Shown here: one piece after another, positions 1-8,956 of the stretch
How positions within the stretch are numbered: position 1 is the first letter of the stretch
Layout of the letters: every line of letters starts with the position of its first letter
Source: Streptomyces sp. CBMA152
GTDB taxonomy: Bacteria; Actinomycetota; Actinomycetes; Streptomycetales; Streptomycetaceae
DNA: 64,000 nt
NCBI RefSeq assembly: GCF_014596475.1
Contig: NZ_MECJ01000015.1
Coordinates: 1-64,000 of the forward strand
Direction: 5' to 3'
Notes under the pieces: model-generated
What the model saw: the letters and a program-made list of their open reading frames with translations, nothing else
Database searches by the model: none
Told to the model about the DNA's origin: nothing
Program-made: the position numbers and the translations under genes

Positions 1-303
1 CTCGGCGACCGGAGCGGCCGGGGCCGCGACCGGCTCGGCGGCCGGAGCCGCGGCGGGCGCGCCCGTGCCGTCGTCGATGATCGCCAGCTCGGCGCCGACC
101 TCGACGGTCTCGTCCTCGGCCACCTTGATGGAGGCCAGGATGCCGGAGGCGGGGGCCGGGATCTCGGTGTCGACCTTGTCGGTCGAGACCTCGAGCAACG
201 GCTCGTCGGCCTCGACGCGCTCGCCCTCGGCCTTCAGCCAGCGGGTGACGGTGCCCTCGGTGACGCTCTCGCCGAGCGCCGGAAGGGTTACGGAAACCGA
301 CAT
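1..303 (-). CDS. sucB: Dihydrolipoamide acyltransferase E2 (2-oxoglutarate dehydrogenase), N-terminal part
   Basis: Only the first 101 codons lie in the window; the gene runs off the left edge. The product opens [17 protein letters not shown] and carries a lipoyl domain with the lysine motif STDKVDTE (about residues 40-48), followed by an Ala/Pro-rich linker beginning near residue 80. That is the N-terminus of the E2 succinyl- or acyl-transferase of an alpha-keto acid dehydrogenase complex, where the lipoyl arm shuttles acyl groups. The ATG at 303 is preceded by an AAGGAG box at about 313-318. lpdA (E3) lies directly upstream on the same strand with a 54-base gap, so E3 and E2 are probably co-transcribed. 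The ORF is open to the edge. Assignment to 2-oxoglutarate rather than pyruvate dehydrogenase is inferred from the lpd-sucB pairing usual in Streptomyces. Confidence 0.9.
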   Translation of the reverse strand, partial: MSVSVTLPALGESVTEGTVTRWLKAEGERVEADEPLLEVSTDKVDTEIPAPASGILASIKVAEDETVEVGAELAIIDDGTGAPAAAPAAEPVAAPAAPVAE

Positions 304-357
304 GGTTTCAGTTTCTCCTTACAGAATTGCGGAAGTGGTCGTCGCGCCCGAGGGCAG

Positions 358-1746
358 TCAGTCGTGGGAGTGCAGCGGCTTGCCGGCCAGCGCCAGGTGC
401 GCCTCGCCGAGCGCCTCGTTCTGCGTCGGGTGCGCGTGGATGAGCTGCGCGACCTCGGCCGGCAGAGCCTCCCAGTTGTAGATCAGCTGGGCTTCGCCGA
501 CCTGCTCGCCCATACGGTCACCGACCATGTGGACGCCGACCACGGCACCGTCCTTGACCTGGACGAGCTTGATCTCGCCCGCGGTCTTGAGGATCTTGCT
601 CTTGCCGTTGCCCGCCAGGTTGTACTTCAGAGCGACGACCTTGTCCGCACCGTAGATCTCCTTGGCCTTGGCCTCGGAGATGCCGACGGAGGCGACCTCG
701 GGGTGGCAGTACGTCACGCGCGGCACACCGTCGTAGTCGATCGGGACGGTCTTGAGACCGGCCAGACGCTCCGCCACCAGGATGCCCTCGGCGAAGCCGA
801 CGTGCGCGAGCTGGAGGGTCGGGACGAGGTCGCCGACGGCCGAGATGGTCGGCACGTTGGTACGCATGTACTCGTCGACCAGGACGTAGCCGCGGTCCAT
901 CGCGACGCCCTGCTCCTCGTAACCGAGGCCCTGCGAGACCGGGCCGCGGCCGATGGCGACGAGGAGGACCTCGGCCTCGAACTCCTTGCCGTCGGCCAGG
1001 GTGACCTTCACACCGTTCTGGGTGTACTCGGCCTTCTGGAAGAAGGTGCCGAGGTTGAACTTGATGCCGCGCTTGCGGAACGCGCGCTCAAGAAGCTTCG
1101 AGGAGTTCTCGTCCTCGGCCGGGACGAGGTGCTTGAGGCCCTCGACGACGGTCACGTCGGTGCCGAAGGACTTCCACGCCGAGGCGAACTCGACGCCGAT
1201 GACGCCGCCGCCCAGGATGATCGCGGACTGCGGGACGCGGTCCAGCGTCAGCGCGTGGTCCGAGGAGATGATGCGGTTGCCGTCGATCTCCAGGCCCGGC
1301 AGCGACTTCGGCACGGAGCCGGTCGCCAGGAGGACGTGGCGGCCCTGGACGCGCTGGCCGTTGACGTCGACCGAGGTGGCGGAGGAGAGCTTGCCCTCGC
1401 CCTCGATGTACGTCACCTTGCGGGAGGCGACCAGACCCTGCAGACCCTTGTACAGGCCCGAGATCACGTCGTCCTTGTACTTGTGGACGGCGTTGATGTC
1501 GATGCCCTCGAAGGTGGCCTTGACACCGAACTGCTCGGCCTCGCGCGCCTGGTCCGCGATCTCACCGGCGTGCAGCAGGGCCTTCGTCGGGATGCAGCCG
1601 TTGTGCAGGCAGGTGCCGCCGAGCTTGTTCTTCTCGATCAGTGCGACGTCCAGGCCCAGCTGAGCTCCGCGCAGGGCCGCGGCGTAACCGCCACTGCCAC
1701 CGCCGAGGATCACTAGGTCGAAAACGGTGCTGGCGTCGTTCGCCAC
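358..1746 (-). CDS. lpdA: Dihydrolipoyl dehydrogenase (E3)
   Basis: A 462-residue flavoprotein disulfide reductase that reoxidises the lipoyl group of E2 with FAD and NAD in 2-oxo acid dehydrogenase complexes. Visible motifs are the N-terminal FAD-binding GGGSGGYAAA, the redox-active disulfide GGTCLHNGCIPTK (Cys46/Cys51), an NAD-binding GGGVIGVEFA in the middle, AVGD in the second FAD motif, and the C-terminal HPTQNE acid-base pair (His439/Glu444). I place the start at the GTG at 1746, which has a GGAGG box at 1754-1758. The reading frame stays open far upstream, but that extension is Arg/Pro-rich and unlike the family. It lies just upstream of sucB. Length and motifs are complete, with no sign of damage. 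Confidence 0.96.
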   Translation of the reverse strand: MANDASTVFDLVILGGGSGGYAAALRGAQLGLDVALIEKNKLGGTCLHNGCIPTKALLHAGEIADQAREAEQFGVKATFEGIDINAVHKYKDDVISGLYKGLQGLVASRKVTYIEGEGKLSSATSVDVNGQRVQGRHVLLATGSVPKSLPGLEIDGNRIISSDHALTLDRVPQSAIILGGGVIGVEFASAWKSFGTDVTVVEGLKHLVPAEDENSSKLLERAFRKRGIKFNLGTFFQKAEYTQNGVKVTLADGKEFEAEVLLVAIGRGPVSQGLGYEEQGVAMDRGYVLVDEYMRTNVPTISAVGDLVPTLQLAHVGFAEGILVAERLAGLKTVPIDYDGVPRVTYCHPEVASVGISEAKAKEIYGADKVVALKYNLAGNGKSKILKTAGEIKLVQVKDGAVVGVHMVGDRMGEQVGEAQLIYNWEALPAEVAQLIHAHPTQNEALGEAHLALAGKPLHSHD

Positions 1747-2092
1747 GTCACGTCCTCCATGCATGTGCGCCGGTCGCCGGTCACCGCTGACCGGTCGGCG
1801 GCTGGTGTCTCGGCCGCTGTCTTCTTCGGCCCTGTGGTGGGGGCCCTGTCCTGCCGAGAACCCATCTTCGCACTTGTTGCCGGAAGGCGGGACGCGGGGC
1901 CGGGCTGTTAGACGGCTGATCGCCGGTTGCGGGGGCGATCGCCGCGTACGGAAGTACCGATTTCGTCCAGAGCGGAATCCGGACGTCATCGGAGCATGGA
2001 TACCGGATGTGTCCGGGAGGTGAACACGAACGGCCTCGGACGTATGCCCGAGGCCGTCTGTGTCACCGGGCGTCGGCCCAGGTCATGGGGCG
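1747..2092. other. Intergenic region between pepA 3' end and lpdA 5' end
   Basis: About 346 bases without a convincing gene. It should hold the lpdA promoter, which reads leftward, but I cannot pick -35/-10 boxes with confidence. The only clear structure is a hairpin at 2030-2057 near the pepA end (listed separately). Short ORFs crossing this stretch are antisense extensions with no recognisable features. Confidence 0.5.
2030..2057 (-). terminator. Hairpin downstream of pepA
   Basis: A perfect 10-bp stem (ACGGCCTCGG / CCGAGGCCGT) with an 8-base loop lies 36 bases beyond the pepA stop. There is no U-run, as is common for Streptomyces terminators. The role is inferred from position. Confidence 0.6.
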
Positions 2093-3604
2093 TCAGCCAA
2101 GCTCGCCGTCGGCGGTGCGCTCGGCCAGCCGGACCAGGGTGCGCACGGCGGAGCCGGTGCCGCCCTTGGGGGTGTAGCCGAACGGGGCGCCCTCGTTGAA
2201 GGCCGGGCCCGCGATGTCCAGGTGGGCCCAGGTGATGCCCTCGCCCACGAACTCCTTCAGGAACAGACCGGCCACCAGGCCGCCGCCCATCCGCTCGCCC
2301 ATGTTGGCGATGTCGGCGGTCGGGGAGTCCATGCCCTTGCGCAGGTCGGCGGGGAGCGGCATCGGCCAGGACGGCTCGCCGGTCTCCTCGGCGGTCTCGT
2401 GGACCGCGGTGCGGAAGGCGTCGTCGTTGGCCATCACACCGAAGGTGCGGTTGCCGAGCGCGAGGACCATGGCGCCGGTCAGGGTCGCCACGTCCACGAT
2501 CGCGTCCGGGTTCTCCTCGGAGGCCCTGGTCAGCGCGTCGGCCAGGACCAGCCGGCCCTCGGCGTCGGTGTTCAGGACCTCGACGGTCTTGCCGCTGTAC
2601 ATGCGCAGCACGTCGCCCGGGCGGGTGGCGGTGCCGGACGGCATGTTCTCGGCGAGCGCCAGCCAGCCGGTGACGTTGACCCGCAGGCCCAGGCGCGCGG
2701 CCGTGACGACGGCGGCGAAGACGGCGGCGGCGCCGGCCATGTCGCACTTCATCGTCTCGTTGTGGCCGGCCGGCTTGAGCGAGATGCCGCCCGAGTCGTA
2801 GGTGATGCCCTTGCCGACATAGGCGAGCGACTTGGCCGCCTCGGGGTGCGTGTACGCGATCTTGACCAGGCGGGGCGGGTTGGCCGAGCCGGTGCCGACG
2901 CCCAGGATGCCGCCGTAGCCGCCCTTGGTGAGCGCCTTCTCGTCGAGCACCTGGACCTTGATGCCGTGCTCCTTGGCCGCCGCCGTCGCGACTGCCGCGA
3001 AGGATTCGGGGTAGAGGTCGTTCGGCGGGGTGTTCACCAGGTCGCGGGCGCGGTTGATCTCCTCGGCCAGCATGACGGCGCGCTCGGCGGCCGCCTTGTG
3101 AGCCTTGTCACGCGGCTTGGCGCCGAGCACGGCGATTTCGGCCAGTGGCGCCTTCGCGCTCTTGCCGTTCTCCTGGTACGCGGTGAAGGCGTACGCGCCG
3201 AGCAGTGCGCCCTCGGCGATCGCGGCGACGTCCTCGGCGGCCTCGATGGGCAGCGCGAACGCGGCCTTCTTGGTGCCGGTCAGCGCGCGGGCCGCGACAC
3301 CGGCGGCGGTGCGCAGCGCCTCGGCGCCGAACGCCTCGTCCTTCTCGGGAGCCGCGCCCAGCCCGACCGCCAGCACGACCGGGGCCTTCAGGCCGGACGG
3401 CGACGGCAGCTTGGTCGTCTCGCCCTCGGCACCGGAGGCACCCAGGGTCTCCAGGACGCCGGCGAGCTTGCCGCCGAACGCCTTGTCCACGGCCTCGGCG
3501 CCGGCGGCGACGACCGCGCCCTTGGCGCCCTTGGCGAGACCGACGACGATGGCGTCGGCGCGCAGCGTCGCGGCACCGGCAGTGCTGAGAGTCAGAGCAG
3601 TCAC
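2093..3604 (-). CDS. pepA: Leucyl aminopeptidase (M17)
   Basis: A 503-residue cytosolic aminopeptidase that removes N-terminal residues from peptides using two metal ions. The C-terminal catalytic domain shows the M17 metal and substrate motifs: VGKGITYDSGGISLKP, then the signature NTDAEGRLVLADAL, then a conserved GNRTFGVMAN-type region. The N-terminal macro-like domain is Ala-rich, as in other actinobacterial PepA proteins. I chose the GTG at 3604 (product starts VTALTLSTAG), with a purine-rich GGAAGAG stretch at about 3616-3624; the frame extends upstream, but those residues are not family-like. It stands alone, divergent from the Pel-like operon across a 298-base gap. Confidence 0.94.
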   Translation of the reverse strand: MTALTLSTAGAATLRADAIVVGLAKGAKGAVVAAGAEAVDKAFGGKLAGVLETLGASGAEGETTKLPSPSGLKAPVVLAVGLGAAPEKDEAFGAEALRTAAGVAARALTGTKKAAFALPIEAAEDVAAIAEGALLGAYAFTAYQENGKSAKAPLAEIAVLGAKPRDKAHKAAAERAVMLAEEINRARDLVNTPPNDLYPESFAAVATAAAKEHGIKVQVLDEKALTKGGYGGILGVGTGSANPPRLVKIAYTHPEAAKSLAYVGKGITYDSGGISLKPAGHNETMKCDMAGAAAVFAAVVTAARLGLRVNVTGWLALAENMPSGTATRPGDVLRMYSGKTVEVLNTDAEGRLVLADALTRASEENPDAIVDVATLTGAMVLALGNRTFGVMANDDAFRTAVHETAEETGEPSWPMPLPADLRKGMDSPTADIANMGERMGGGLVAGLFLKEFVGEGITWAHLDIAGPAFNEGAPFGYTPKGGTGSAVRTLVRLAERTADGELG

Positions 3605-3902
3605 GGTGGTGAAGTCTCTCTTCCGTTGAGTTTTTGAGCCGAGGGATGGGTCGGCTGTGCCCCGGCGCATCGTAAATCGGCCGAGTTGGGCGCGGATACG
3701 AGCGTACGCGCGCAAGTGCGCTTCGATCACGGCGACAGCAATTCACTCATCCGTGGTGTCTCTTCAACGTTTCCCCGCCAGACTGTGACCGCTCAGTCAC
3801 ACTCGGCCCGTTCGGGCAAGGGCGCACGGAGCACCTTTGCATCATCTCCACAGGTCCTCCCTGGTGCGCACGCATACGGAAGGGCCCCCATGAGGGGGGA
3901 AC

Positions 3903-5933
3903 ATGAAGAAGGCGTACGGCTCGAACGCGGGCAGAGCCACGGTGGCGCTGCTCGCCGCCGGCCTCCTGGCGGCGGGCATACCCGCGGCCTCGGCCGACAC
4001 GGCGACGACACCTCCGAGAATCGATCTGAAGGTGCTCGTGCTGGACGACGGCGGCAGCGCCGTCGACGCGCTGGTGTGGGAGCTCAAGAGCATCGGGCTG
4101 CCCTACCAGACGGTGAAGCTCGGGGACTCCGGGCGCCAGACCGTCGACGCGGGGTTCCTCAGCGACACGGTGAGCGGGCGGCCCCGCGCCAAGTTCCAGG
4201 GCGTCATCACGCCCAACGAAATACCGTTCGGCACCGCCGACAGCCCCGAGCAGACCGCGCTCGCGGCGTACGAGAAGACCTTCGGCATCCGCCAGATCGA
4301 CGCGTACACCTGGGCCCACCCCGAGGTCGGGCTCGACTACACCGACCAGAACGGCGGCTGGGCCGGCGTCCTGGACGGCGCCAAGACCCAGATCACCGAC
4401 GCGGGTAAGACGGGCCCCTTCGGCTACCTCGACGGGCCGGTCCTCTTCGAGGACAACTCCGCGCTCGTCTCCGAGAGTTACGGCTACGCGGGCCATCCCC
4501 GGGACGGCTACACCAGCTATCTCACCGCGCCCACGGGCGGCTCCCTGCTCGGCGCCTACACCCACGACGGCCGCAGCGAACTCGTCGTCACCTTCGCCTA
4601 CAACCAGTACCAGGAGCAGTTCAAGGTACTGGCCCGGGGCATGGTGGAATGGCTGACTCAGGGTGTACACCTCGGGCAGAGCCGCAACTACTTTGCCGTG
4701 CATGTCGACGATGTCTTCGCGCCGGACGCCCGCTGGGACACCACGCTCCACTGCACACCCGGCGACTTCGACTGCGCCGGAGGGGCGGGCCAGGCGAGCG
4801 ACATCCGGATGACGGCGGCCGACGCCCAGTACGCCGCCCAGTGGGAGCAGTCCAGCGGTCTCACCCTCGACCTGCTGTACAACGCGGGTTCCGGTGAGGA
4901 GTGGAAGACCGAACACGCGGGCTCCGATCCCCTCGCCACCCAGCTGCTCGCCGACAAGGCCAAGTTCCGGTGGGAGAACCACACCTACACCCATGAGTTC
5001 CTCGGCTGCGTCCAGAACACCACCACCGTGCCCTGGAGCTGCGCCACGAACCCGGACGGCAGCACGCAGTGGGTGAGCCGCAGCGACATTTACGGCCAGA
5101 TCGTCAACAACTACAACTGGGGCGTGCAGAACGGCCTTCCGGTCGACCGCACCGAACTGGTCACCGGTGAGCACTCCGGCCTGAAGACCCTGCCGCAGCA
5201 GCCCCAGGACAACCCCAACCTCGCCGGCGCGCTCGGTGACGCCGGGGTGAAGTGGACCGGGAGCGACGACTCGCGCGAGCCGCAGCAGCGCCCGGTCGGC
5301 AACACCCTCACGGTGCCGCGCTACCCGATGAACGTGTACTACAACGTCGGCAAGGCAGCCGAGATGACCGACGAGTACAACTGGATCTACACGTCGAAGG
5401 CCGATGGCGGCAGCGGGATCTGCGAGAACAACCCGACGTCGACGTGTCTGCCGGCGCCGCTGGACACCGCCACCGGCTACCAGTCGTACATCGTTCCGCA
5501 GGAGGCCACCACCGCCCTGCGCCATGTGCTGGGCAACGACCCGCGCCCGCACTACATGCACCAGTCCAATCTCGCCGAGGAGCGGATCGCGTACCCGGTC
5601 CTCGACAAGGTGCTCGGTGATTACCGCGGCCTGTTCGCGGACAGTGCTCCCATCGTGAACCTCCGACAGAAGGACATCGGCACCGAGCTCAGCCGCCAGT
5701 CCGCCTGGGCCACGGCCCTCGCCGACGGCAAGGTCACCGCGTACCGCATCGGGAACACCGTGACCGTCCAGACGCCGTCGGGCGTGGTGGCACCCGTCAC
5801 CGCCCCCGAGGGCACCGTCAAGCAACAGCTCCTCAGCACCACCGTGTTCGGCACGCCGTACGCGGGTCAGCGCTCCGCCTGGTCCTCACCCGATGTCTTC
5901 CAGGCGGCTATCACGCTGAAGCTTCCGGCCTGA
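3903..5933 (+). CDS. Secreted polysaccharide-deacetylase-like protein of the Pel-like operon
   Basis: A 676-residue exported protein with a Sec signal peptide (residues 1-31, cut near ASA-D). The C-terminal half looks like a NodB/CE4-type deacetylase: a double acid in HVDDVF (Asp269/Asp270) and a metal-binding HxxxH in NHTYTHEF (His360/His364). Residues about 40-240 form an alpha/beta region resembling the flavodoxin-like segment that precedes the deacetylase domain in PelA; that comparison is inference from order and pattern. The expected role is partial de-N-acetylation of an extracellular amino-sugar polymer. The ATG has a strong GGGGGGA box 3-9 bases upstream. It is first in the operon, 36 bases before the PelF-like gene. 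No hydrolase domain is present here; two separate hydrolase genes follow. Confidence 0.75.
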   Translation: MKKAYGSNAGRATVALLAAGLLAAGIPAASADTATTPPRIDLKVLVLDDGGSAVDALVWELKSIGLPYQTVKLGDSGRQTVDAGFLSDTVSGRPRAKFQGVITPNEIPFGTADSPEQTALAAYEKTFGIRQIDAYTWAHPEVGLDYTDQNGGWAGVLDGAKTQITDAGKTGPFGYLDGPVLFEDNSALVSESYGYAGHPRDGYTSYLTAPTGGSLLGAYTHDGRSELVVTFAYNQYQEQFKVLARGMVEWLTQGVHLGQSRNYFAVHVDDVFAPDARWDTTLHCTPGDFDCAGGAGQASDIRMTAADAQYAAQWEQSSGLTLDLLYNAGSGEEWKTEHAGSDPLATQLLADKAKFRWENHTYTHEFLGCVQNTTTVPWSCATNPDGSTQWVSRSDIYGQIVNNYNWGVQNGLPVDRTELVTGEHSGLKTLPQQPQDNPNLAGALGDAGVKWTGSDDSREPQQRPVGNTLTVPRYPMNVYYNVGKAAEMTDEYNWIYTSKADGGSGICENNPTSTCLPAPLDTATGYQSYIVPQEATTALRHVLGNDPRPHYMHQSNLAEERIAYPVLDKVLGDYRGLFADSAPIVNLRQKDIGTELSRQSAWATALADGKVTAYRIGNTVTVQTPSGVVAPVTAPEGTVKQQLLSTTVFGTPYAGQRSAWSSPDVFQAAITLKLPA

Positions 5934-5969
5934 CCAGCCGTCTGCCATCGCTGTCCAGGGGGGACACCA

Positions 5970-7508
5970 ATGCCGAGCAGTGGCCGTCATGTCACCATGC
6001 TCACCGAAGGCACCTATCCGCACATCCACGGAGGTGTGAGCACCTGGTGCGACCAGCTCGTCCGGGGCATGCCGGAGGTCGACTTCAACGTCCTCGCCCT
6101 CACCGGCAGCGGACGTGAACCGGTCACCTGGGAGCTGCCGCCGAACGTGTACCGGCACACCGCGTTCCCGCTGTGGGGACCGGCGCCGACACGGCGGCCA
6201 CTCCTCGGCAAGGAGCGGCGCCGTTTCATAGACGTCTATGAGCGGTTCCTGCTCTCGATGCTCGACCCGGAGTCCGGCTGCGACTTCACCCAGGGCCTGT
6301 ACGCCCTGGCGCGGCTGGCCCGGGCCGGGCGGCTCTCCACGGCGCTGCGCTCGGAGGCCGCGCTGCGCTCGCTCATGTGGATCTGGACGATGCCGCATCT
6401 CCAGATCGCCGCCGCGCGGCCCACCGTGCACGACGCCCTCACCGCCACCGACCTGTTGGAACACGCGCTGCGCCCGCTGGCCGCCCGGCTCCCGGAGGAC
6501 TGCGTGGCGCACGCGGTCAGCAGCGGGCTCGCCACCCTGCCCGCGCTCGCCGCCCAGCACCTGGACGGTGTGCCCTTCCTCCTCACCGAACACGGGATCT
6601 ATCTGCGCGAGCGCTACCTCGGCTACCGCACGGGCGAGCAGAGCTGGCCGGTGAAGTCGGTGATCCTGAGCTTCTACCGGGAGCTCAACTCGATGGGCTA
6701 CCGCCAGGCCGACCTCATCACCCCGTGCAACCAGTACAACCGCCGCTGGGAGGAGCGCGGCGGGGCGCCGGCCGACCGGATCCGCACGGTCTACAACGGC
6801 GTGGACCCCAACCTCTTCCCGCACGCCGGACCCGACCCGGCCGTGCCCACCCTCAGCTGGTGCGGCCGCGTCGACCCCATCAAGGACCTGGAGACCCTGA
6901 TCAGGGCGTACGCCATGGTCAGGGCCGAACTGCCCGAGGTGCGGCTGCGGTTGTTCGGCCCCGTCCCGGCGGGCAACGCGGACTACCGCACCAGGCTGGA
7001 GAAACTCGCCGCCGAACTCGGCGTGAGTGACGGCATCAGCTACGAGGGCCGCATCAGCGATGTCGCCAGCGCGTACGCGGCGGGGAGCGTGGTGATGCTC
7101 TCCAGCATCAGTGAGGGGTTCCCTTTCTCCATCATCGAGGCCATGTCCTGTGGCCGCGCCACGGTCTCCACGGACGTCGGCGGGGTGCGCGAGGCGGTCG
7201 GGGACGCCGGTCTGGTGGTCCCGCCGCGCGAACCGGCGCTGATGGCCGAGGCCACGCTCGCGCTGCTGCGTGACGACGCGTACCGCGCCGAACTGGGCGC
7301 GCGGGCCCGTACCCGGGTCGTCGACCAGTTCACCCTGCACCGGTCCGTGGACGGCTTCCGCCGGATCTATCTGGAGCTCGCCGGGTGCCCCGAGCCGCAG
7401 CTCGCCGAAGACCGGTGCCCCGAGACGCCGCAGGAGGCCGACGACTGGACGCTCCAGCTCACCGACCCCTGGTACCGGGAACTGGCGTCGGACGGATCCG
7501 TCTGGTGA
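5970..7508 (+). CDS. pelF: PelF-type GT4 glycosyltransferase
   Basis: A 512-residue cytoplasmic GT-B glycosyltransferase. The N-terminus (TMLTEGTYPHIHGGVSTWC) is the hallmark opening of the PelF family, which polymerises the Pel exopolysaccharide from UDP-amino sugar in characterised systems. The C-terminal donor domain shows WCGRVDPIKDLETLIRAY, LRLFGPVP and the EX7E-like loop SEGFPFSIIEAMSCGRA followed by STDVGGVREAVG. The ATG at 5970 follows a G-rich ribosome site (5956-5963). Its stop overlaps the GTG of the next gene by four bases, showing translational coupling. Family assignment is strong. The exact polymer is not shown by sequence, but flanking GH114/GH135-like genes point to galactosamine. 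Confidence 0.9.
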   Translation: MPSSGRHVTMLTEGTYPHIHGGVSTWCDQLVRGMPEVDFNVLALTGSGREPVTWELPPNVYRHTAFPLWGPAPTRRPLLGKERRRFIDVYERFLLSMLDPESGCDFTQGLYALARLARAGRLSTALRSEAALRSLMWIWTMPHLQIAAARPTVHDALTATDLLEHALRPLAARLPEDCVAHAVSSGLATLPALAAQHLDGVPFLLTEHGIYLRERYLGYRTGEQSWPVKSVILSFYRELNSMGYRQADLITPCNQYNRRWEERGGAPADRIRTVYNGVDPNLFPHAGPDPAVPTLSWCGRVDPIKDLETLIRAYAMVRAELPEVRLRLFGPVPAGNADYRTRLEKLAAELGVSDGISYEGRISDVASAYAAGSVVMLSSISEGFPFSIIEAMSCGRATVSTDVGGVREAVGDAGLVVPPREPALMAEATLALLRDDAYRAELGARARTRVVDQFTLHRSVDGFRRIYLELAGCPEPQLAEDRCPETPQEADDWTLQLTDPWYRELASDGSVW

Positions 7509-8956
7509 GCGGCTCGCTCTGGCTGGGCAAGGAGGGCCAGGACACCCTGCCCTACATCCCGCGCCAGCGCCCGCACGGCGCCGCCGCCGACCCCATCGAC
7601 GAACTCGCCGACCGGCTGGAGGACTTGATAGCGGCCGCCGTCCATCCCGACGAGGTGGCCGCCATCCTCGAATCCGACGGGATGACCGACGCCCATATAA
7701 GGACCACCTACGGCCGCGAGGACTCCTTCACGCTTGCCGAGGACCTCTACGCGCGCGTGGAGCGCCGCTACCCGGCGGTCGCGGGCCCGGCCGCCGACCC
7801 CTGGCACTCGTCGCTGCCCGCCTGCCTGCTGCGCGGTCTGCTCTTCGCCCTGCCGGGCCTGGCATACGTGTTGGGCGCGCCACTGCTCGCGGGTCCGCCG
7901 AACGGGCTCGGGCTGCCCTGGGGCACGGTCCCGCTGCTCGCCGGGGCGATCACCGGCTGGGTGTGGAACCAGGGCCTCTCGCACCGCGCCTACTCCTGGC
8001 TCGGCCTGGGCGACCGCCCGGCCGCCGCAAGGGCGTTGCGTGTCGGGGCGCCGCTGGGGGCGCTGCTGAGCGCGCTGGTGGCGCTGGCGGCGGCGGGTCC
8101 CGGTGAGCTGAACGCCGCCGCGTTCGCCGCCGGGCAGGCGGTGTATCTGGCGGCGGCCACCGTCCTGCTCGCCCTCGGCCGCGAACGCGATCTGCTGTGC
8201 GCCCTGGTGCCGATGGCGGCGGGCGCGGCGCCGACCGTCTCGTACGACCTGCCGGACGCGCTGCGCACCGCGCTGCTCCTGCTCTCCCTCACGGCGGCGG
8301 CGGGCTTCGCGGCCCGCGCCCTGGCCAAGGAGGACGGCGGCGACGCGGGGGCGGACGACCGCCCGGGGCCACGGCTGGTCGCGTCCGTCCCGTACGCGCT
8401 GTTCGGGCTCGGCACCGGAATTCTCGTGCTGTACACGGCAGTTGGGGATGTCCTCGCCGACGGCGTCGACTCCGCCGTCGCCGCGCCCTCGGCGGTCGCG
8501 CTGACGCTGAGCATGGGCCCGGCCGAGTGGCTGCTGTATCGCTTCCGCAGCGAGAGCCTGGCCGGGCTGCGGGCGAGCACCACGGCGTACGGCTTCCGCA
8601 AGGCCGTCGCCGCCACCATCGCGGTGTGCCTCGGCGGCTATCTGGCCGTGCTGCTCGCGCTCACGGTCGCCGGGACACTGCTGTGGCCGGGCGCCCCCGA
8701 GCTCGGCGCGCTGCGGCTCGCCGGGCTGCTCGCCACCGGCATGGTGCTGTGGACGGCGCTGCTGCTCCAGTCGTTCGGCGCGGTGCGCAGCGCGGCCGCC
8801 GTGTGCTGCGCGGCGGGCGGGATACAGGTCCTCGCGCTGCTGACCAGGGCGGGCCATCCGAGCACGGTCGGGCCGGTGGTGGCGGGCGTGGCCGCCGTCG
8901 TGCACGCCGTACTCGTCGGCGTCCTGCTGGGAAGGGCGACGGCACACCGGGTATGA
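7505..8956 (+). CDS. Polytopic membrane protein, candidate PelG-like exporter/partner
   Basis: A 483-residue protein with a soluble N-terminal stretch of about 100 residues, then roughly 11-12 hydrophobic segments to the C-terminus. I do not recognise a catalytic motif. In Pel systems PelF works with PelG, a Wzx-like 12-segment inner-membrane protein, so topology and position directly behind pelF make this the likely membrane partner. That is inference: similarity to PelG is not evident by eye and the N-terminal extension is unusual. The GTG start at 7505 overlaps the pelF stop (GTGA), and its own stop overlaps the next ATG (ATGA). An alternative reading is a lineage-specific flippase or polymerase subunit. 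Confidence 0.7.
   Translation: MSGSLWLGKEGQDTLPYIPRQRPHGAAADPIDELADRLEDLIAAAVHPDEVAAILESDGMTDAHIRTTYGREDSFTLAEDLYARVERRYPAVAGPAADPWHSSLPACLLRGLLFALPGLAYVLGAPLLAGPPNGLGLPWGTVPLLAGAITGWVWNQGLSHRAYSWLGLGDRPAAARALRVGAPLGALLSALVALAAAGPGELNAAAFAAGQAVYLAAATVLLALGRERDLLCALVPMAAGAAPTVSYDLPDALRTALLLLSLTAAAGFAARALAKEDGGDAGADDRPGPRLVASVPYALFGLGTGILVLYTAVGDVLADGVDSAVAAPSAVALTLSMGPAEWLLYRFRSESLAGLRASTTAYGFRKAVAATIAVCLGGYLAVLLALTVAGTLLWPGAPELGALRLAGLLATGMVLWTALLLQSFGAVRSAAAVCCAAGGIQVLALLTRAGHPSTVGPVVAGVAAVVHAVLVGVLLGRATAHRV

Noticed and set aside
1747..1989. N-terminal extension of lpdA
   Set aside because: The extra 81 residues are Arg/Pro-rich without family similarity, and the GTG at 1746 has a GGAGG site.
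3747..5825. Long antisense open frame of 692 codons opposite the deacetylase-like gene
   Set aside because: Its product is low-complexity Val/Gly/Arg-rich, typical of the antisense frame of a high-GC gene, and the opposite strand carries a signal peptide and domain motifs.
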